Numbered from the stretch's first letter, positions 1 to 9,827 are shown. The stretch: 64,000 nt of DNA from Brevundimonas abyssalis TAR-001 (GCF_000466985.1 NZ_BATC01000004.1:35407-99406), one strand, 5' to 3'. The notes: generated by a model from the sequence alone, not told the origin. Numbers and translations: made by a program.

Positions 1-1321
<1,321 letters not shown>

Positions 1322-1329
1322 GTCGCCTC

Positions 1330-2520
1330 CTAGTGGCCGTGCTCGGCTTCGCCCTTGGCGAGCTCGGCCTTGAGCAGGAAGGCGTTGGCGGCGGCGATGC
1401 GTTCGCCCCCTTCGAGGCCGCGCAGGATTTCCGTGCGCCCTCCCGCCTGGCGACCGGCCAGCACCGGGACGGCCCGGAAGCCGCCCTGGACCTGGACGAA
1501 CACCACCGTCGCGCCTTCGATGGTCTGCACGGCTTCGCTGGGGACCGTCAGACCGCCGGTAGTGGGTTCACCGGTGACGATGGCGCCGGTGACGGCGGAC
1601 CCCGCCGGCGGCAGCGACGCGCCCACAGGCCGGGCGCGAATGATCGTGGCCCCGCTGTCGGCGCCGGCGCCCGGCGCCACGCCGGTGACGACGGCGTCGA
1701 ACTCCCCGTTGGGTCCTGTCGCTTTCATGCGGGATCCCGCGCGGACCTGGACGGCCAAGGCCGGCGGCGCATTGAAGACCAGCTCGATCCGGGCGGGATT
1801 GGTCACCTCGGCGACCACGCCGCCCTGCGGCACGAAGCCCCCGGGACCGACCTGCACCGAGGTGATCACGCCCGAGATCGGGCTAGCCACGCTCAGCCGT
1901 CCCGATGCGTTCGGCGATCCGGCCGCCGCGGCCCGCGCGCGGGCGGCGCGCGCCGCCGCCTCGGCGCTGAGAGATTGGGCGCGGGAGGCTTCGACCTCCT
2001 GCCGGGCCACCACGCCTTGGTCGGCGAGGTTGCGATCGCGCTGATAGGCCTGCCGCGCGGCCTCGGCCTGCGCCGCCGCCGCGTCCGCATCGGCGCGGAA
2101 GGTCGCAGCGTCGCCGCTGACCAGTGTGGCGAGGGCCTGACCGGCGCGCACGGACTGCCCGGGCGCGACCAGCACGCGCTCGACCCGGCCGCCCACCGAG
2201 GCGGCCACGGCGGCGCGCGCGTCGACCATGGGCTCGACGCGTCCGGCCAGCCGCGTCTCGGATCCGCCGCCGCCGCCGACGCTGACGACGCCGATGCCGG
2301 CGGCGCGGATCTGATCGGCGGTGAGCGGCACGACGCCTGCGGGGGCCTCGGCTCCCTCGCCTTCCGCCTGCCCCTCTTCTTCCGCTTGAGCGGCCTCCCC
2401 CTCCGCCGCCGGCGGCGCGTCAGAGCTATTGAGGGCCAGGAACAGCCCGCCGCCTCCGAGCAGGACGAGGGCGGCGGCGGCGCCGATGAGCAGCGTTCTG
2501 TTGGCTTGCAGCTTGCGCAT
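1330..2520 (-). CDS. RND efflux periplasmic adaptor subunit (CusB/CzcB family)
   Basis: This membrane-fusion protein of 396 residues links the RND pump to the outer-membrane channel. It has an N-terminal signal/anchor helix (residues about 9-29, LLIGAAAALVLLGGGGLFLAL), an acidic Ala/Glu-rich linker, a biotinyl-lipoyl-like segment with an alpha-helical hairpin rich in Ala/Gln/Arg, and a beta-barrel region (SGVITSVQVGPGGFVPQGGVV). The C-terminus ends EAEHGH, a possible metal ligand cluster. The ATG overlaps the TAA of the upstream outer-membrane gene when that gene is corrected (TAATG), so translation is probably coupled. It sits between the channel and pump genes, the usual CBA order. Confidence 0.9.
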   Translation of the reverse strand: MRKLQANRTLLIGAAAALVLLGGGGLFLALNSSDAPPAAEGEAAQAEEEGQAEGEGAEAPAGVVPLTADQIRAAGIGVVSVGGGGGSETRLAGRVEPMVDARAAVAASVGGRVERVLVAPGQSVRAGQALATLVSGDAATFRADADAAAAQAEAARQAYQRDRNLADQGVVARQEVEASRAQSLSAEAAARAARARAAAAGSPNASGRLSVASPISGVITSVQVGPGGFVPQGGVVAEVTNPARIELVFNAPPALAVQVRAGSRMKATGPNGEFDAVVTGVAPGAGADSGATIIRARPVGASLPPAGSAVTGAIVTGEPTTGGLTVPSEAVQTIEGATVVFVQVQGGFRAVPVLAGRQAGGRTEILRGLEGGERIAAANAFLLKAELAKGEAEHGH

Positions 2521-3774
2521 TATTGGGCCCCTCCAAAGGGCGCGCGCCTTGCAGGCGCGCGAGATCGATTTCGGCGCGGACGCGCGCCAGGCGGGCGTCG
2601 ACGGCGGCGTTGCGGGCGGTGATCAGGGCGGCGCGGGTTCCGCGCAGCTCCAGTTGCGAGATGCGCCCGGCCTCGAAGCCGATCCGGGACAGACGATAGG
2701 CTTCCTGCGACGCGGTCACCCCGGCGTCGGCCGCCGAGACGCGGCTCACCGACGCGTTGAGCCGGGCGACGGCCGCCTGACGGTCGGCCTCCGCGTCCTG
2801 CCGGGCTCCGGCCAGACGCGCGTCCGCGGCGCGGAACTCCGCCTGTGCGGCGTCGATATTGCCCCGGTTCCGATCGAACAGCGGCAGCGGCATGCTGATG
2901 CCGAAGGTTAGGGCCGTGGCGTCCTCGGCTTCGTATCGCCGGACGCCGACGCTGGCGCTGACATCCGGCCGCGCGCGCACCCGCTCGACGGCGATCCGCC
3001 GCTCGGCCGCCTCGCGTTCGGCCTCGGCGACGCGCACCGCCGGCGCCCCGGGGCGGCTTCGAGGGGCGTCCGCAGCGGCGCATCGTCCAGCAGGCTGTCG
3101 GCGATCGACGTCGCCGGCGTGGGCAACATGGCGACCGCCGTCAGGCGGGCGAAGGCCGCGTCGCGTTCCGCCTGCGCCTCGTCCCGGGTGGCGCGGGCGG
3201 CCGCCGCCTCGCTCTCGGCCTGGATGCCGCGCAGCAGGGGCTCGCGCCCCTCCTCCACGAGCACGAGGGCCGCGCGGGCGTCCGCGATGGTCAGGCCGAG
3301 CGCCTCCTCGGCCAAGGCGAAGCGCCGCTCGGCGGCCTCGGCTTCAGCATAGACGAGCGCCAGCCGTCCGGCGGCGTCGACGACCGCCTGATCGCGACGC
3401 AGCGCGGCCGTTCCGGCCTCCGCCCGCGCCACCTCGACCCGGGCGCCGCGACGGCCCCATAGTTCGAGGTCCTGCGTGAGTGAGAGCGTGGTCTCGGCGT
3501 TGTCGTAGCCGGAGAAGGGGCCGCTGCCGAACGCATTCTCCGCTTCCAGGGCCGCGGTCGGATTGGGCCGCACGCGGGCCTGACGCACCCGGGCCTCCGC
3601 CGCCTCGAGGAGGGCGTCGGCTTCAGCTGCGGACGGGCTGGCCCCGATCCGCTCGAGCAGGGTCTGGAACGATGGCGCGGGGTCGGCCCAAGCGGGGCGG
3701 GGCAGTACGGTGGTCAGCGCGACCAGAGCGCAGCCGATCGCCAGGGGCGGCAGGCGGCGAATAGGGGATGGCAT
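2520..3774 (-). pseudogene. TolC-family outer-membrane channel (CusC/CzcC-like), frameshifted
   Basis: This is the outer-membrane channel of the metal efflux system. A signal peptide (residues about 1-30, ending PRPAWADP) is followed by two long Ala/Glu/Arg-rich coiled-coil blocks typical of TolC proteins. The reading frame opens at 3774 and is lost near 3045. Adding one G to the GGGG run restores EAAPGAPAVRVAEAEREAAERR and the second half (SVGVRRYEAEDATALTFGISMPLPLFDRNRGN). A second single-base loss near 2535 would give the ending QGAAPFGGAQ-stop at 2520. Without it the frame runs on to 2426, inside the adaptor gene. Both changes look like consensus errors rather than decay, because the rest is intact. 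Confidence 0.8.
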
Positions 3775-3822
3775 GTCTCATGTCCCAGAAGGTTGACGTG
3801 AAGGCGCGCAAGCGCGGTCACG

Positions 3823-4224
3823 TCAGGCTCTGGGCGGGCGCTTGGGTCCGGCGGGGCTGCGGGAGGCCGGCGCTTGGTCGAGCGACGGTGCCAGGGGCGC
3901 GCGATCGAGAGCCGCGGACTTCATGTCGTTGACAGCGGGCGGAACCGTGACGCCGCTGTGATGGCAGTGACCGTGGGCGCAGGCGACAGGATCCGCCGCG
4001 CCCTCACCTTTACCGTGGCCCGCGTCTGACACGACGACCAGGTCCGATGCCGCCACGCCTTGCGAGCTTCCACCTTCGGGCGCGCAGGCGGCGGCGTCGA
4101 TGGCGGAGACCAGGACGAACAGGGCCAGGAACGACGCAAGCAGCGCCGCCATCCAACCCTGCCTGGCCGAAGGGAATCCCATGCCGTCCCATATCACGGC
4201 TCGCCGCGACATCAATCGCCTCAT
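3823..4224 (-). CDS. Small His/Cys-rich secreted or membrane protein of a metal-efflux operon
   Basis: A protein of 133 residues of unknown function. One hydrophobic helix (about residues 24-42, WMAALLASFLALFVLVSAI) is followed by a short soluble part with a possible metal site, CAHGHCHH, and a Pro/Ala-rich tail. I chose the ATG at 4224 because it overlaps the stop of the corrected methyltransferase gene (ATGA); longer upstream readings run through another gene. Its place directly before the channel gene suggests a periplasmic metal-binding accessory role, similar to small proteins seen in czc-type operons. That role is inference. Confidence 0.6.
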   Translation of the reverse strand: MRRLMSRRAVIWDGMGFPSARQGWMAALLASFLALFVLVSAIDAAACAPEGGSSQGVAASDLVVVSDAGHGKGEGAADPVACAHGHCHHSGVTVPPAVNDMKSAALDRAPLAPSLDQAPASRSPAGPKRPPRA

Positions 4225-4870
4225 CGTCGCACCGCCCGGTAGAGAGAGATGGATCCGGTCGCGGTCGGGATGAGGTCGATCTCCCGAACCTGCCCGAAAC
4301 CGGCCTCGGCCATCAGCGTCGGCAGGACGCCGTCGGCGTTCGGCTGGGTGTTTTCGTAGCCGTCCAGCAACTGCACCAGGCGGAACAGAAGGCGCATCAC
4401 GCCCGTCTGCCGGCCATAGTCGGCGACATGCAGTGTTCCGCCCAGCCTGAGCGCCCGTCGCTCGCGGCCAGACCCGCCCGCTTCTCCGACATGGGCAGTT
4501 GATGGAAGACCAGGCTCGAGACGACCTTGTTGGCGAGGCCCTCGCCCAGAAGCGTGGCGGCGTCGCGCGCGAAGCCCTGGACGAAACGGACGGTCCCACC
4601 TTCGCGGTCGGCCTTCGCCGCCGCGCGCGCCAGGATGTCGGCATCCGGGTCCAGACCGATGATCCGGGCCTCCGGGGCCCGGCGGGCCATGGCGAGCGCG
4701 AGGGAGCCGGTCCCGCAGCCGAGGTCGATGATCGTCTCGCCGGGAGACGGAGCGACCTCATCAAGCAGCCGTGCGCGCCACAACCGTTCGCGCGTCAGCA
4801 GGGCAATCGCCGGATCATAGAGGCCGCTCAGAGCCGCATGGCCGAGCGCGGGGGTGAAGCTGGCGGTCAC
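4221..4870 (-). pseudogene. Class I SAM-dependent methyltransferase, frameshifted
   Basis: The N-terminal part shows the SAM-binding glycine motif IDLGCGTGSLALAMA (about residues 48-62) and the following acidic residue in IIGLDPDAD. The frame fails near 4460. Adding one C (GAC-CGG) restores GLAASDRALRLGGTLHVADYG and then a UbiE-like C-terminus ending SISLYRAVRR, with a TGA at 4221-4223. Corrected length is about 216 residues. The start overlaps the stop of the CDF gene (4867-4870). The substrate is unknown. Its place in a metal efflux operon suggests metal or metalloid detoxification, but no specific methylation can be assigned. Confidence 0.75.
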
Positions 4871-5517
4871 GCCGCGGCCTTCAGTTCATCGCGCGACTGT
4901 TTCAGGATCGACCAGGCGGAGTGCAGGAAGACCACCGCCAGGATCGCGCCCGCGATCAGGTCGGGCCAGCGGGAGGCGGTCAGCCACACCGCCAGACCTG
5001 TGGCTGCAACCACCAAGCTCTGGATCAGGTCGTTGCGCGTGCATAGCCAGACCGAGCGGACATTGGCGTCGCCCTCGCGATGACGGACCAGCAGGAGCGC
5101 GGCCAGGGCGTTGGCGACGAAGCCGAGGGCACCCAGTCCGGTGATGACGAAGCCTTCGGGGGGCGCCCCGGAGGTGGCCCGCCAGACCGCATAGGCGAGG
5201 ATGAACAGCGCCAGCGCCGCGAGACTGGTGCCCTTGACCATGGCCGCCCCGGATCGCACGGCGACCGAGCGTCCGATCACGGCCAGGCTGATGCCGTAGG
5301 TGGCCGCGTCGGCCAGGAAGTCGAGCGCATTGGCGCCCAAGGAGGCCGAGCCCTGCAGGGCCGCGCCGCCGGCGATGGCCAGGAAGGCGGCGCCGTTGAT
5401 GGCGATCACCGCCATCAGGATGCGGCGGTACGCCGGGGTGGCGCCGTCGAACTTCACGGCCGTGCCGCAGCCGCAGCCGGAAGCCGCCGGTTCAGAGGAT
5501 AAGGGACGTTCGGTCAT
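4867..5517 (-). CDS. Cation diffusion facilitator-type transporter, short form
   Basis: An integral membrane protein of 216 residues with about six hydrophobic helices, matching the transmembrane part of CDF (CzcD/ZitB-like) zinc/cadmium exporters but without the usual cytoplasmic C-terminal domain. The N-terminus carries a Cys pattern (SGCGCGTAVKFDG, about residues 13-25), and helix II and V acidic positions can be seen in ALDFLADAATYG and CTRNDLIQSLVV. The ATG at 5517 was chosen over longer upstream readings because protein-like sequence begins there and a MerR-type promoter lies just upstream. It is the first gene of the minus-strand metal efflux operon. Confidence 0.8.
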   Translation of the reverse strand: MTERPLSSEPAASGCGCGTAVKFDGATPAYRRILMAVIAINGAAFLAIAGGAALQGSASLGANALDFLADAATYGISLAVIGRSVAVRSGAAMVKGTSLAALALFILAYAVWRATSGAPPEGFVITGLGALGFVANALAALLLVRHREGDANVRSVWLCTRNDLIQSLVVAATGLAVWLTASRWPDLIAGAILAVVFLHSAWSILKQSRDELKAAA

Positions 5518-5543
5518 GGATCTCCACCTGTCACCGTTGAGGA

Positions 5544-5570
5544 TGCATCCTCCAGTCGCTCGAGGATCAA
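5544..5570 (-). promoter_or_regulatory. MerR-type operator/promoter for the CDF-RND operon
   Basis: On the minus strand a TTGATC -35 box (5565-5570) overlaps the start of an interrupted dyad, CCTCGAG-CGA-CTGGAGG (5549-5565). A 19-bp spacer leads to a weak -10 (CATCCT, about 5540-5545). Overlong spacers with a central dyad are the mark of promoters untwisted by MerR-family activators. The dyad differs from the lspA-side dyad by one base in each arm. Confidence 0.6.
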
Positions 5571-5621
5571 GATGAAAAATGCATCGCTTGGCGAAAGGAC
5601 GGCCATGCCGGAAAACACGCC

Positions 5622-5652
5622 TTGATCCTCTAGTGGCTAGAGGGCTCATAAA
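5622..5652 (+). promoter_or_regulatory. MerR-type operator/promoter upstream of lspA
   Basis: TTGATC (5622-5627) is followed by a perfect dyad CCTCTAG-TGG-CTAGAGG (5627-5643) and a -10-like CATAAA (5647-5652) with a 19-bp spacer. This is the classic layout of CadR/PbrR/ZntR-regulated promoters. It reads toward lspA, the MAPEG gene and the MerR gene, so the regulator probably controls its own operon. Confidence 0.75.
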
Positions 5653-5676
5653 GGCAGGAGATTCACAGGAGACCTC

Positions 5677-6198
5677 ATGATCACAGTGCTCCCTACGCGG
5701 CGCGGCCCCGGCCGGCTTCAGGCGACGGCGTTCGGGCTGGCCGCGACGGTCGCGGGCCTGGATCAGGTCGCCAAGACGCTCGCCCGCAGCGGCCTTGAGA
5801 CCGCGATCGATCTCACGCCCTTCCTGGCTCTTCGGCTCGGCTTTAATCCCGGCGTCACCTTTGGCTTGTTTGCCGACTCCGGCCCGATGGGGCGCTGGGT
5901 GTTGAGCGGCGTGACGATCCTGATCATCGGGGCGTTGCTGGCGTGGATCTGGCGGACACGAAGCGCCATGACGGGGGCGGCCGCTAGCCTCGTCGTCGGC
6001 GGAGCGGCCGGAAACCTGATAGATCGCCTGCGCTTCGGCGCGGTGACCGATTTTATCGACCTCCATTGGGGCGAGGCGCACTGGCCAACCTTCAACTTGG
6101 CCGATGCAGCCATCGTCTGCGGCGTAGGGTTGCTGTTGCTGGCCGCCCGGGAATCGAAGGCCCCGGCGGCGTCGGCGAACCTGAAGCGCGCGTCCTGA
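5677..6198 (+). CDS. lspA: Signal peptidase II (lipoprotein signal peptidase)
   Basis: Aspartic membrane protease of 173 residues that cuts the signal peptide from prolipoproteins. Four hydrophobic helices are visible. The catalytic pair is D116 (in GNLIDRLRFG) and D143 (in FNLADAAI), and the family motif NPGVTFGLF is present at about residues 57-65. It is probably a second, metal-linked copy rather than the housekeeping one: it follows a MerR-type promoter and is coupled (TGATG) to a MAPEG gene and then a CadR/PbrR-like regulator. Lead-resistance loci carry such a gene as pbrC or the PbrC part of PbrBC. Confidence 0.93.
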   Translation: MITVLPTRRGPGRLQATAFGLAATVAGLDQVAKTLARSGLETAIDLTPFLALRLGFNPGVTFGLFADSGPMGRWVLSGVTILIIGALLAWIWRTRSAMTGAAASLVVGGAAGNLIDRLRFGAVTDFIDLHWGEAHWPTFNLADAAIVCGVGLLLLAARESKAPAASANLKRAS

Positions 6199-6740
6199 TG
6201 ACGTTGTCCGCCGAACAGACGGCGATCGCCATCCGGTCCGCGCTGGCGGTCGCCATAACCGTCGCTGCCGTGGTCGCGGCCTGGCTCTGGCTGCCGCCTT
6301 CGCTTCTGGGCGCCGCGGCGGACCTGACGACAGCCGATCGATTTGCCTATGCGCTCAGGACGGACCTGTTGATCCTCCTGTGGCTTGCGGGCTGCGTGAG
6401 GGTCGTCGCCAGCATCCGGTTCCGCTCCGAGGCCGACCGGCCGGGCTCCGCCTATGCGGCGCCTAGCTCCAGGCTCGCCGTGCCGGCCGCCGTGCTTCAA
6501 AATTCTCTCGAACAGACGGTCCTGGCGGTCGGCGCCCACCTGGTTCTGGCCACCGTGCTGCGCGGGGAGGAGATGATCCTGCTGCCGGTGCTGGTTGCGC
6601 TCTATCTGGTCGGCCGGGTGTTCTTCGCCCTCGGTTACGCCCGGGGCGCGGCCGCGCGCGCCTTCGGCATGGCCCTCACCGGCGCCTCCACGATCGGCGC
6701 CTTCGGCATCGCCATTGTCCTTATCGGGCTGGGCCGATGA
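6198..6740 (+). CDS. MAPEG-family membrane protein
   Basis: A membrane protein of 180 residues with four hydrophobic segments. The second half has the MAPEG pattern (QNSLEQTVLAVGAHL, then YLVGRVFFALGYARG). MAPEG proteins include glutathione transferases and related enzymes in eicosanoid and glutathione metabolism; the bacterial members are mostly uncharacterised. The start overlaps the lspA stop by one base, so it is co-translated with lspA in a metal-responsive operon. A role in metal stress is inference from this context. Confidence 0.7.
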   Translation: MTLSAEQTAIAIRSALAVAITVAAVVAAWLWLPPSLLGAAADLTTADRFAYALRTDLLILLWLAGCVRVVASIRFRSEADRPGSAYAAPSSRLAVPAAVLQNSLEQTVLAVGAHLVLATVLRGEEMILLPVLVALYLVGRVFFALGYARGAAARAFGMALTGASTIGAFGIAIVLIGLGR

Positions 6741-6794
6741 TCCCTCCTGCCCCGACGCTCTTCGGCCTTCAGCTCTCCAATCCGGGATGACGCG

Positions 6795-7229
6795 ATGACC
6801 CTGCTCTCTTCCGCTTCGTCGGGCCTGCGCCCCATCGGCAAGCTGGCGGCCGCCACCGGGGTCAAGGTCCCGACCATCCGCTTCTATGAGGAGATCGGCC
6901 TCCTTCCCGCGCCGCCGCGCACCGCCAGCGACCGGCGCATGTATGACGACGCAGCGGAGCGCCGACTGTCGTTCATCCGGCATGCCCGCCAGCTGGGGTT
7001 CGATCTGGACTCGATCCGCTCCCTGCTGGATCTGTCCGATCACCCGGACCGCCCGTGCGCCGAGGCGAACGTCATCGCCGAACGCCACCTGGCCGAGGTG
7101 AAGCAGAAGATCGCCCAGCTCAGGGTCCTGAAGGGCGAGCTCTCGCGGATGACGGCCGAATGCGCGGGCGGCCGGGTCTCCGCCTGCAAGGTGATCGAAG
7201 CCCTGCACGATCATTCGGCGTCGCTTTAA
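6795..7229 (+). CDS. MerR-family metal-responsive regulator (CadR/PbrR-like)
   Basis: A transcription activator of 144 residues. The winged-helix DNA-binding domain occupies residues about 12-80 (IGKLAAATGVKVPTIRFYEEIGLLPAPPR), followed by a dimerisation helix. Metal ligands fit the Cd/Pb/Zn group: C88 (RPCAEAN), C123 and C131 (ECAGGRVSACKVI). An N-terminal extension of about 10 residues precedes the fold. It probably acts on the two MerR-type dyads at 5549-5565 and 5627-5643, which drive the CDF-RND operon one way and its own operon the other way. The metal cannot be fixed from sequence alone; the PbrT-like neighbour favours lead or cadmium. Confidence 0.9.
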   Translation: MTLLSSASSGLRPIGKLAAATGVKVPTIRFYEEIGLLPAPPRTASDRRMYDDAAERRLSFIRHARQLGFDLDSIRSLLDLSDHPDRPCAEANVIAERHLAEVKQKIAQLRVLKGELSRMTAECAGGRVSACKVIEALHDHSASL

Positions 7230-7285
7230 GCGCGACAGTCTCGCGGTCCGAATGCTAATGCGAGCCGCTCACAACTAGGTTTCCC

Positions 7286-9223
7286 ATGCGTCCTCTGCTC
7301 CGCCTGCTCGCCCTGCTGTTCGCCATGGGATTGGCCAGCCCGGCCTTGGCCCAGTCGCCGTCCGCTTCAGAGGCCCAGGTCGCCTGGCGGCTGCTGGACT
7401 ATGTGGCGGTCGACTACGCCGGCGCGGTGGCCAACGGCGAGGTCGTCAACCCGGCCGAATACGGCGAGATGATCGAGTTCAGCAGCCAGATCCGGACCCG
7501 TCTGGACGCCCTGCCGGCCAACCCGGCCAAGGCCGGCTTGGTCCGGGACGCCGAGACCCTGCAGGCCGCCATTCGGAACAAGGCGGACCCGCGCGTCGTC
7601 GGCGACCAGGCCAAGGCCTTGGCCGGCGCGGTGCTCACGGCCTATCCGAGCCCGCTCGCCCCATCGTTCCCGCCCGATCTGAGCCGGGGCGCGACGCTCT
7701 ATGCGGAACAATGCGCGGTGTGCCATGGCGCCACCGGCCAGGCCGACGGTCCCGGCGCCGAGGGGCTCGACCCGCCCGCGATCGCCTTCGCCGACGTGGA
7801 GCGCGCCCGTCAGCGCAGCGTGTTCGGCCTCTATCAGGTGATCGATCAGGGCCTGGAGGGCACGGCCATGGCCAGCTTCGCCCATCTGCCGGCCGAGGAC
7901 CGCTGGGCCCTGGCCTTCTACGTGGGCCGCTTCGCCTTCACCGACGCCGAGGCCGCCGAAGGCGAGCGCCTCTGGAAGGGCGATCCCACGATCCGCGCCG
8001 CCTATCCCGATCTGGCCGCCGTCACCCAGGCCACGCCGGCGGAGTTGGCGAGCCGGATCGGCGAGACCAAGGCGCGGGCGGTCACCGCCTATCTGCGCCG
8101 CCACCCGGAGGCGGCCGCCCGCCCGCAGGGATCGACCTTGACCCTGGCCCGGACGCGCTTGGCGGAGAGCGAGGCCGCCTATCGCCGGGGCGACCGCAAG
8201 ACCGCCACCGACCTGGCCCTGTCGGCCTATCTAGACGGCTTCGAGCCGCTGGAGCCGGCGCTCGGCGCCCGCGACGGCGCGTTGCTGCGTCGGGTCGAGA
8301 CGGCCATGACCGACCTGCGCGTCTCGATCAGCCGAGGCGCGCCCGTCCAGGAGGTCGAGGACCGGGTCTCCCGCGCGAACGCCTTGCTGGACACGGCCGA
8401 ACGCGCCCTTGCGCCCCAGGAGGCGGACAATCTCGCCAGCTTCCTCGGTGCCTTCACCATCCTGCTCCGCGAAGGTCTGGAAGCCCTGCTGATCGTGGTG
8501 GCGATGATCGCCCTCCTCAGGAAGGCCGAACGGCCGGAGGTGTTGCGCTACGTCCACGGCGGCTGGATCGCCGCGCTGGTCGCCGGCGGGGCCACCTGGG
8601 CGGCCGCCACCTTCTTCATCTCCATCAGCGGCGCCAGCCGGGAGCTCACCGAGGGGTTTGGCTCGCTTCTGGCGGCGGTCGTGCTCGTCTCCGTCGGCAT
8701 CTGGATGCACGGCAAGTCGCATGCCGACGCCTGGCAGGCCTATATACGCGACAAGCTCTCCAAGGCGCTCTCGAAGGGTTCAGCTTGGTTCCTGTTCCTG
8801 CTGGTCTTCGTGGTGGTCTACCGGGAGGTGTTCGAGACCATCCTGTTCTATGCGGCGATCTGGACCCAAGGGGGCCATGCGGGCATGCTGGCTGGCGCCC
8901 TGACAGCGGTGGCGATCCTGGCCGTGGTGGCCTGGGCCATGCTGGCCTACAGCAAGCGCCTGCCGATCAGCAGGTTCTTCTCCTTGAGCTCAATCCTGAT
9001 GGCCATTCTGTCGGTCGTGCTCATCGGCAAGGGGGTGGCGGCGCTACAGGAGGCCGGCTGGCTCGATGTCCATCCGCTCGCCTGGGTCCCCCGCATCGAA
9101 ATCCTCGGCCTCTATCCGACGGTCGAGGGAGTGGCCGTCCAACTGGTCACGATCGCCATTCTCGTGATCGGGTTCGCTCGAACCTCGGTACCCAAGGCAG
9201 CTCGCCCAGATGCAGGCACATAG
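7286..9223 (+). CDS. Cytochrome c-FTR1 fusion permease (PbrT-like metal uptake)
   Basis: A protein of 645 residues: signal peptide (about 1-22, ending SPALAQ), a mono-haem cytochrome c domain with CAVCH at residues 143-147, a helical linker, then an FTR1-type permease with seven or so membrane helices. The two FTR1 metal motifs are present: REGLE at 395-399 and REVFE at 513-517. This fusion occurs in iron uptake loci and as PbrT in lead-resistance operons, where it imports Pb(II). The CadR/PbrR-like regulator next door supports a pbr-type role, but iron uptake remains possible. Confidence 0.88.
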   Translation: MRPLLRLLALLFAMGLASPALAQSPSASEAQVAWRLLDYVAVDYAGAVANGEVVNPAEYGEMIEFSSQIRTRLDALPANPAKAGLVRDAETLQAAIRNKADPRVVGDQAKALAGAVLTAYPSPLAPSFPPDLSRGATLYAEQCAVCHGATGQADGPGAEGLDPPAIAFADVERARQRSVFGLYQVIDQGLEGTAMASFAHLPAEDRWALAFYVGRFAFTDAEAAEGERLWKGDPTIRAAYPDLAAVTQATPAELASRIGETKARAVTAYLRRHPEAAARPQGSTLTLARTRLAESEAAYRRGDRKTATDLALSAYLDGFEPLEPALGARDGALLRRVETAMTDLRVSISRGAPVQEVEDRVSRANALLDTAERALAPQEADNLASFLGAFTILLREGLEALLIVVAMIALLRKAERPEVLRYVHGGWIAALVAGGATWAAATFFISISGASRELTEGFGSLLAAVVLVSVGIWMHGKSHADAWQAYIRDKLSKALSKGSAWFLFLLVFVVVYREVFETILFYAAIWTQGGHAGMLAGALTAVAILAVVAWAMLAYSKRLPISRFFSLSSILMAILSVVLIGKGVAALQEAGWLDVHPLAWVPRIEILGLYPTVEGVAVQLVTIAILVIGFARTSVPKAARPDAGT

Positions 9224-9343
9224 GGCCCAGAGCGGACGCTCCAAACCCTTGCTATGAGTCAGCAGCCGACGTTGACGTGCCAGAAGAGGGGAATGTCCGA
9301 CCCTGACTCATTTCAGACCTTACCAGGGTCCGCTCTGCGCCCT
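9222..9343. repeat. 122-bp imperfect inverted repeat between convergent genes
   Basis: Outer arms AGGGCCCAGAGCGGAC (9222-9237) and its near-complement (9328-9343, 15 of 16 matching) enclose perfect inner arms ATGAGTCAG (9254-9262) and CTGACTCAT (9303-9311). The two arms keep equal spacing, so together they form two 41-bp imperfect halves around a 40-bp centre. The repeat touches the stops of the FTR1 gene and merR. It may be a bidirectional terminator or a MITE-like remnant at the edge of the mer operon. Confidence 0.6.
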
Positions 9344-9750
9344 CAGTCTGACGTAAGCGCCTCCAGAACCGGGCATTCCGGTACTTCCCCGCCCGAGCAT
9401 TTCGCGGCGGCGTTGGCGAGGATCCGTTCCATCCGCCGCAGATCGGCAATCTTGGCGCGCACATCCTCCAGCTGCACTTCGGTCTTGTGTTTGACCTCGG
9501 CACAGGTCTGGGTCCCGGTGTCTGTCAGCGCCAGCAGCGAGCGGGTCTCCTCCATCGAGAAGCCGATATCCCGCGCACGCAGGATGAACCGTAACCGCTG
9601 CGTCAGGTCTGGCGAATAGACCCGGTAACCGTTGGCCGAACGAGGCGGCGGGGGCAGCAGTCCGACCTTCTCGTAATAGCGGATGGTTTCGAGGTTGCAC
9701 CCGGTCAGCTTCGCCAATTGGGCCCGCAACAAGCCCGTCTGAAGCACCAT
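9343..9750 (-). CDS. merR: Mercury resistance regulator MerR
   Basis: A regulator of 135 residues, divergent from the mer structural genes. The HTH lies at residues about 6-40 (RAQLAKLTGCNLETIRYYEKVGLLPPPPRS). The three mercury-binding cysteines are C83 (TCAEVKHKT), C118 and C126 (KCSGGEVPEC). I took the ATG at 9750; a longer reading to 9864 would cross the mer promoter. MerR represses without Hg(II) and activates with it from the same operator. Confidence 0.93.
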   Translation of the reverse strand: MVLQTGLLRAQLAKLTGCNLETIRYYEKVGLLPPPPRSANGYRVYSPDLTQRLRFILRARDIGFSMEETRSLLALTDTGTQTCAEVKHKTEVQLEDVRAKIADLRRMERILANAAAKCSGGEVPECPVLEALTSD

Positions 9751-9761
9751 GAAAAAAGCCC

Positions 9762-9792
9762 TTGTGTCTGTAGCAACTACAGGGATTACGCT
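9762..9792 (+). promoter_or_regulatory. mer operator/promoter
   Basis: TTGTGT (-35, 9762-9767), a perfect dyad CTGTAG-CAA-CTACAG (9768-9782) and a -10-like TACGCT (9787-9792) with a 19-bp spacer. This is the expected MerR site between merR and merT; merR starts 12 bp to the left. Confidence 0.8.
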
Positions 9793-9827
9793 GAAATCAG
9801 TCAGAAAGAAATCGAGAGAACTTATCG

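Noticed and set aside
1333..2622. A 429-codon plus-strand frame over the adaptor gene
   Set aside because: It is a shadow of the RND adaptor gene and shows no domain features.
5518..6081. N-terminal extension of the CDF gene to 6081
   Set aside because: It would run antisense through lspA and across two MerR-type promoters; the protein-like part begins at 5517.
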